Of a DNA stretch of 10,588 nt, positions 7,768 through 10,588 are shown piece by piece. Under the pieces are notes generated by a model, which saw only the letters and a list, made by a program, of their open reading frames with translations, was not told the DNA's origin and ran no database searches. Position 1 is the stretch's first letter, and every line of letters begins with the position of its first letter. A program made the translations under genes and the position numbers. The stretch comes from Acidobacteriaceae bacterium. GTDB taxonomy: Bacteria; Acidobacteriota; Terriglobia; Bryobacterales; Bryobacteraceae. The stretch is taken from positions 1-10,588 of the forward strand of contig JAFAQG010000438.1 in assembly GCA_019246575.1 (NCBI GenBank), read 5' to 3'.

Positions 7768-8358
7768 GTGTGTGTGTCCGTGCGTCCGATAACCGCTCTC
7801 GTGGCGGCCTTGTGCGCCGCTGCACTCAGCGGGCACACGTACGACATCGTCGTTAGCGGAGGCCGTGTCATCGACCCCGAAACGAAACTCGATGCGGTCC
7901 GAAATATCGGGATCACCGGTGAGCGCATCGCGGCAGTATCGACGGGACCACTGGCGGGGAAGCAGACGATTGATGCGCACGGGCTGATTGTCTCGCCCGG
8001 TTTCATCGATCTGCACTCGCACGGTCAGAACGACGAGAACCAGCGGTATCAGGTACACGATGGAGTTACGACCGCGCTGGAATTAGAGATCGGCGTCGCC
8101 GATGTGGACGGTTGGTACCGCGAGCGCGAAGGCAAGCGCATCATCAACTCGGGCGCGAGCGCCGGGCATGTTCCGAATCGCATGTTCGATCCGCAAACGA
8201 TGGCAGATCGTGCAACGTTTCGGAATCCGACGGAACCGTCGGCCGGCATTCGTCATGTCCTGGTCAACGGCGGCGCCGTGATTCGGGACGGGCAACTCGA
8301 CGGCGCAGCGCGGTTCGGCCAGGCTATACGCGCGCCACAAACGGAAAGGAGGCAGTAG
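7768..8358 (+). pseudogene. Amidohydrolase / N-acyl-D-amino-acid deacylase-like gene with internal deletion of the catalytic core
   Basis: An open frame of 196 codons, against roughly 470-550 residues for the family. After a signal-like segment comes a typical amidohydrolase N-terminus: YDIVVSGGRVIDPETKLDAVRNIGI (25-49), IDAHGLIVSPGFIDLHSHG with the first metal ligands His83 and His85, and DGVTTALELEIGVADVDGWY. At about residue 139 it jumps straight to a family C-terminus: DPQTMADRATFRNPTEPSAGIRHVLVNGGAVIRDGQL and GQAIRAP. The roughly 300 residues that would hold the remaining metal ligands and most of the TIM barrel are absent, so it should not be catalytic. Frame and stop are intact, so it might still make a small exported protein. 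GTG at 7768, 7774 and 7780 are all possible starts; 7780 gives the cleanest signal peptide (MRPITALVAALCAAALS). There is no Shine-Dalgarno, so translation is probably coupled to the receptor 5 bp upstream. Confidence 0.8.
8166..8187 (+). repeat. 8-bp direct repeat at the amidohydrolase deletion junction
   Basis: GCATGTTC occurs at 8166-8173 and again at 8180-8187, 14 bp apart start to start. The second copy spans the codons (Met139-Phe140) where the N-terminal family sequence meets the C-terminal family sequence. Short repeats at such a point are compatible with slippage or microhomology-mediated joining, though the lost partner sequence is not here to prove it. Confidence 0.4.
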
Positions 8359-8405
8359 GCACGCCGCCGATTGCGTCGAGCACTACATCGAACACCAAGC
8401 GACGA

Positions 8406-9113
8406 TTATGCCTGCACGGCTGCGCTTGTCACCGCCCGGTGAAGCGCTGCTCGTGCAAGCAAGCGAGTCGAGTCGAGGGTCGGGAGAGGAGAGTTCGAAT
8501 CGTTCATCAACAGCGGGATCTCCGTGCAACCGAGTACGACTGCATCGCAGCCCTCCTCTTGAAACCGAGCGATGACGTGCTGAAAATAGACAACGGACTC
8601 CGGTTTAAACACGCCGTAAACCAGCTCGTCCATAATGATGCGATCGATCTCTGTGCGTTCGCTATCGCTCGGCCGGACATAGGTCAGCCCACGTGTCGCG
8701 AGTTTCGCCGGATATACGTCGCTCTCGACGAGATAAAGGGTGCCCGTCAGGCCGAGCCGGTGAAATCTGCGGTCTACCGCGTGTTCGGCAACCGCGTCCG
8801 CAATGTGCAACCAAGGCAGCGGCGATACTGGCTCTGCGTAGGGAAGGGCATTATGGATTGTGTTGTCCGGGCAGATCAGAAAATCCGCACCGGTTTTCGC
8901 GAGTTTACCGGCAGAGGAGAGCATCAACTCGGCGACTCGTTGCCAATCGCGAAGCCGGATGAATCTCATGTATCCCGCGAGCGAGTAGGTGTGCATCGAG
9001 ATTTCGGGATGATCGTGCGGCCCCAGGATCGCCGCCCCTTCGGTGCAGATAGTGCGGTAGCAGAGAGCGGCACCTTCGGCGGAACAGGCGACAATACCGA
9101 TGTGATCGGGCAT
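8406..9113 (-). CDS. Aspartate/glutamate racemase-family protein
   Basis: A 235-residue protein without a signal peptide, so cytoplasmic. It has the two-lobed Asp/Glu racemase pattern: N-terminal HIGIVACSAEGAALCY, first-lobe motif DFLICPDNTIHNAL (78-90), then PLPWLHIADAV, GLTGTLYLVESDVYP, and second-lobe motif VVLGCTEIPLL with Cys196-Thr197-Glu198. Members use two opposed residues, usually cysteines, to exchange the alpha-proton of Asp, Glu or related acids without PLP. Cys196 is the standard second cysteine. At the first site the residue just before Asn84-Thr85 is Asp83, with a cysteine two residues earlier (Cys81), so substrate or mechanism may differ from classical aspartate racemase. It could also belong to a hydantoin-racemase or maleate-isomerase-like branch. 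It converges with the amidohydrolase remnant and starts 38 bp from the divergent S9 peptidase. The ATG at 9111-9113 has no well-spaced ribosome site. Confidence 0.87.
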   Translation of the reverse strand: MPDHIGIVACSAEGAALCYRTICTEGAAILGPHDHPEISMHTYSLAGYMRFIRLRDWQRVAELMLSSAGKLAKTGADFLICPDNTIHNALPYAEPVSPLPWLHIADAVAEHAVDRRFHRLGLTGTLYLVESDVYPAKLATRGLTYVRPSDSERTEIDRIIMDELVYGVFKPESVVYFQHVIARFQEEGCDAVVLGCTEIPLLMNDSNSPLPTLDSTRLLARAALHRAVTSAAVQA

Positions 9114-9139
9114 ACGTTGAATCTACATACTTCCTGTAC

Positions 9140-9144
9140 GAGGT
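9140..9144 (+). promoter_or_regulatory. Ribosome binding site GAGGT fixing a GTG start
   Basis: GAGGT lies 7 nt upstream of the GTG at 9152-9154, a good Shine-Dalgarno spacing. The GTG leads directly into a clean signal peptide, and these two facts together support this start for the S9 peptidase. Confidence 0.6.
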
Positions 9145-9151
9145 CGCAATC

Positions 9152-10588
9152 GTGAACCTGAGATTACATTTCGGTGTTGCACTTCTGTTGTTCTTATCGA
9201 ACCTCGCGGCGGCTCAGCAACATCGGCTTACCCCGGAAGACGTGTATAAGCTGCAAGTGGTGAGCGATCCGCAACTCTCGCCCGACGGCACTCTGGTCGC
9301 GTACGTCGTCACGACGACGAACCGCACAAAAAACAAGCGTGTCGCAAGTATTTGGACTGTGCCGGCGGACGGCAGCAGTGAACCGAAGCCGTTCATCTCC
9401 GATATGCCCGCGAGTTCGCCTCGCTGGAGCCCCGACGGCAGGTTCGTCGCCTTTCTGTCTAGTTCGCCGCCTTCTCAGGCGCCGAACCCCGAACTCCCCA
9501 CCGCCACAATGAAACCATCCGCCCCGGCCGCTGACGCCAAAGCGCAATTGTGGATAGTTGCGCGCGACGGCAGTGCTCGGCGTTGCCTTACGCATTTTGG
9601 AAACGGTGTTTCAAAGCTGAGTTGGTCTCCTGACGGAACCCGGATCGCGGTGGCGGCGCGGCCTGTCGCCAAGCAGAGCGACATCCGCGACTACTCGACA
9701 TTGTTCTACAAGATGGACGACAGCGGCTGGTTCGATGCCAATCGAGGTCATATCTGGATCGTAGACGTCAAAGACGGGGCGACGCGCCAGATCACGAACG
9801 ATCCGGAGCGCAGCGATAACGATCCGCAGTGGTCGCCGGATGGCAAATGGATCGCCTACACATCCGAACACAGCGGGCCGGAGCAGCGGACCGTGCTCGA
9901 TGCGACGGATCTTCTGATCGTCTCGCCCGAGGGCGGCGACTCGAGAGCTGTTCTCCACAATCGCGCAAACGTCTTATCGCCGCGCTGGTCGCCCGACGCG
10001 AACGAAATCGCATATGCTGTTTCGCCCACGCCCGATGACCAACCGCGTTTGTGGATCGCGAAGTTGGCTAGTCTCGAAAAACCGGTTCTGGCCACCGATG
10101 CCGATCTGTTCCCGACGGAAATCGAGTGGGACAAGAGCGGATTGTGGTTTGGCGCCTACGAGCGCGGGACCGCGCCGCTGTTTCGTGTCGACTTGACGAC
10201 CGGGCATGCCAAAAAAATCGCCGGCGGCGAGCGGGCATTACATGAACCGCAGATCAGCGACACACTGCACCGGCTGATCTACCTCGAAAACGACGATACG
10301 CATCCAGCGGAGGTCTTCTCGTCGGACTTGGACGGTCGCGGCGAGCGCCAGCTCACGTTCCACAATCGCGAATGGCTTACCGGAGTTCAGCTCTCCCCGA
10401 GTGAGCGTGTGTCCTGGAAGAGCGCAGATGGCCTCACAATCGAGGGTTTTCTAAAACGGCCGGTCGGTTTCGAAGCGGGTCAAAAATATCCCATGATCCT
10501 GAACATCCACGGCGGACCGAATGGCATGTTCGGTTTTCATTGGGAGATGGACGAGCAGCTGTACGCGGCGAATGGTTACGCTGTGCTC
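9152..10588 (+). CDS. Secreted S9-family peptidase (dipeptidyl/acylaminoacyl-peptidase type), 3' partial
   Basis: The frame is open from GTG 9152 to the right edge: 479 visible residues of a family usually about 650-750 long. The signal peptide is MNLRLHFGVALLLFLSNLAAAQQ, so the protein is exported. Residues about 25-420 form a beta-propeller with repeated PD40/WD-like blade motifs: LSPDGTLVAYV (42-52), WSPDGRFVAFL (92-102), WSPDGTRIAVA (158-168), WSPDGKWIAYT (227-237), WSPDANEIAYA (279-289) and a degenerate WDKSGLWFGAY (326-336). From about 425 the alpha/beta-hydrolase domain begins (KSADGLTIEGFLKRP, YPMILNIHGGPNG), with the oxyanion-hole motif HGGP at 453-456. The catalytic Ser, Asp and His lie past the window edge. 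Such enzymes cleave dipeptides or acylated residues from the ends of oligopeptides, the propeller excluding folded proteins. It diverges from the racemase gene by only 38 bp. Confidence 0.93.
   Translation, partial: MNLRLHFGVALLLFLSNLAAAQQHRLTPEDVYKLQVVSDPQLSPDGTLVAYVVTTTNRTKNKRVASIWTVPADGSSEPKPFISDMPASSPRWSPDGRFVAFLSSSPPSQAPNPELPTATMKPSAPAADAKAQLWIVARDGSARRCLTHFGNGVSKLSWSPDGTRIAVAARPVAKQSDIRDYSTLFYKMDDSGWFDANRGHIWIVDVKDGATRQITNDPERSDNDPQWSPDGKWIAYTSEHSGPEQRTVLDATDLLIVSPEGGDSRAVLHNRANVLSPRWSPDANEIAYAVSPTPDDQPRLWIAKLASLEKPVLATDADLFPTEIEWDKSGLWFGAYERGTAPLFRVDLTTGHAKKIAGGERALHEPQISDTLHRLIYLENDDTHPAEVFSSDLDGRGERQLTFHNREWLTGVQLSPSERVSWKSADGLTIEGFLKRPVGFEAGQKYPMILNIHGGPNGMFGFHWEMDEQLYAANGYAVL

Noticed and set aside
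7768..7777. (GT)5 run at the start of the amidohydrolase remnant as a phase-variation tract
   Set aside because: Five units is too short to be notably unstable, and the in-frame GTG at 7780 downstream would still start translation whatever the tract length.
8359..8405. Terminator between the convergent amidohydrolase remnant and racemase
   Set aside because: I found no GC-rich hairpin with a T-tract on either strand in the 47-bp gap.
9123..9136. Start-stop ATG-TAG preceded by AGGAA upstream of the racemase, as a regulatory mini-ORF
   Set aside because: Spacing from AGGAA to this ATG is too short for good initiation and a single case this small is easily chance.
8112..9155. Long plus-strand open frame (347 codons) across the amidohydrolase end and the racemase
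   Set aside because: Its translation is Arg/His-rich with no recognisable domain. It lies antisense to a clear racemase-family gene and out of frame with the amidohydrolase, so it is a high-GC shadow.

Overview
The window looks like chromosomal DNA from an Acidobacteriota member, or a relative with the same gene style. The main reason is the 1,145-residue Oar-like TonB-dependent receptor with an N-terminal carboxypeptidase-regulatory-like domain, a family strongly expanded in that phylum. The secreted S9 and S33 peptidases and the amidohydrolase family, together with moderately high GC, fit as well. The assignment rests on family resemblance only. I see no tRNA, rRNA, CRISPR array, insertion sequence or phage gene.

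Layout. (1) 3-512 (+): the C-terminal end of a PepSY-associated membrane protein that begins outside the window. (2) 424-4143 (-): a three-gene run transcribed leftward, an exported S33-type alpha/beta hydrolase, then a CpxR-like response regulator, then a CpxA-like histidine kinase. The last two overlap by ATGA, and the kinase gene runs 89 bp into the PepSY gene tail-to-tail. (3) 4144-4324: a 181-bp divergent promoter region. It holds a tandem 10-bp direct repeat that reads GCAAA-N5-GCAAA on the minus strand, close in layout to the CpxR box, plus a perfect 7-bp inverted repeat. (4) 4325-8358 (+): the TonB-dependent receptor, followed after 5 bp by an amidohydrolase/D-aminoacylase-like gene whose catalytic core is missing; its N-terminal and C-terminal parts are joined in frame. 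(5) 8406-9113 (-): an Asp/Glu racemase-family protein. (6) 9152-10588 (+): a secreted S9 (prolyl-oligopeptidase/dipeptidyl-peptidase type) protein starting at GTG and running off the right edge.

How they may fit together (inference): a CpxAR-like envelope-sensing pair sits back to back with a large outer-membrane receptor and is flanked by two exported peptidases, a remnant of a probable N-acyl-D-amino-acid deacylase and an amino-acid racemase. This suggests a locus for taking up and breaking down peptides, perhaps ones containing D-amino acids. The two-component system may control both itself and the receptor through the tandem-repeat site. No substrate can be named from the sequence.
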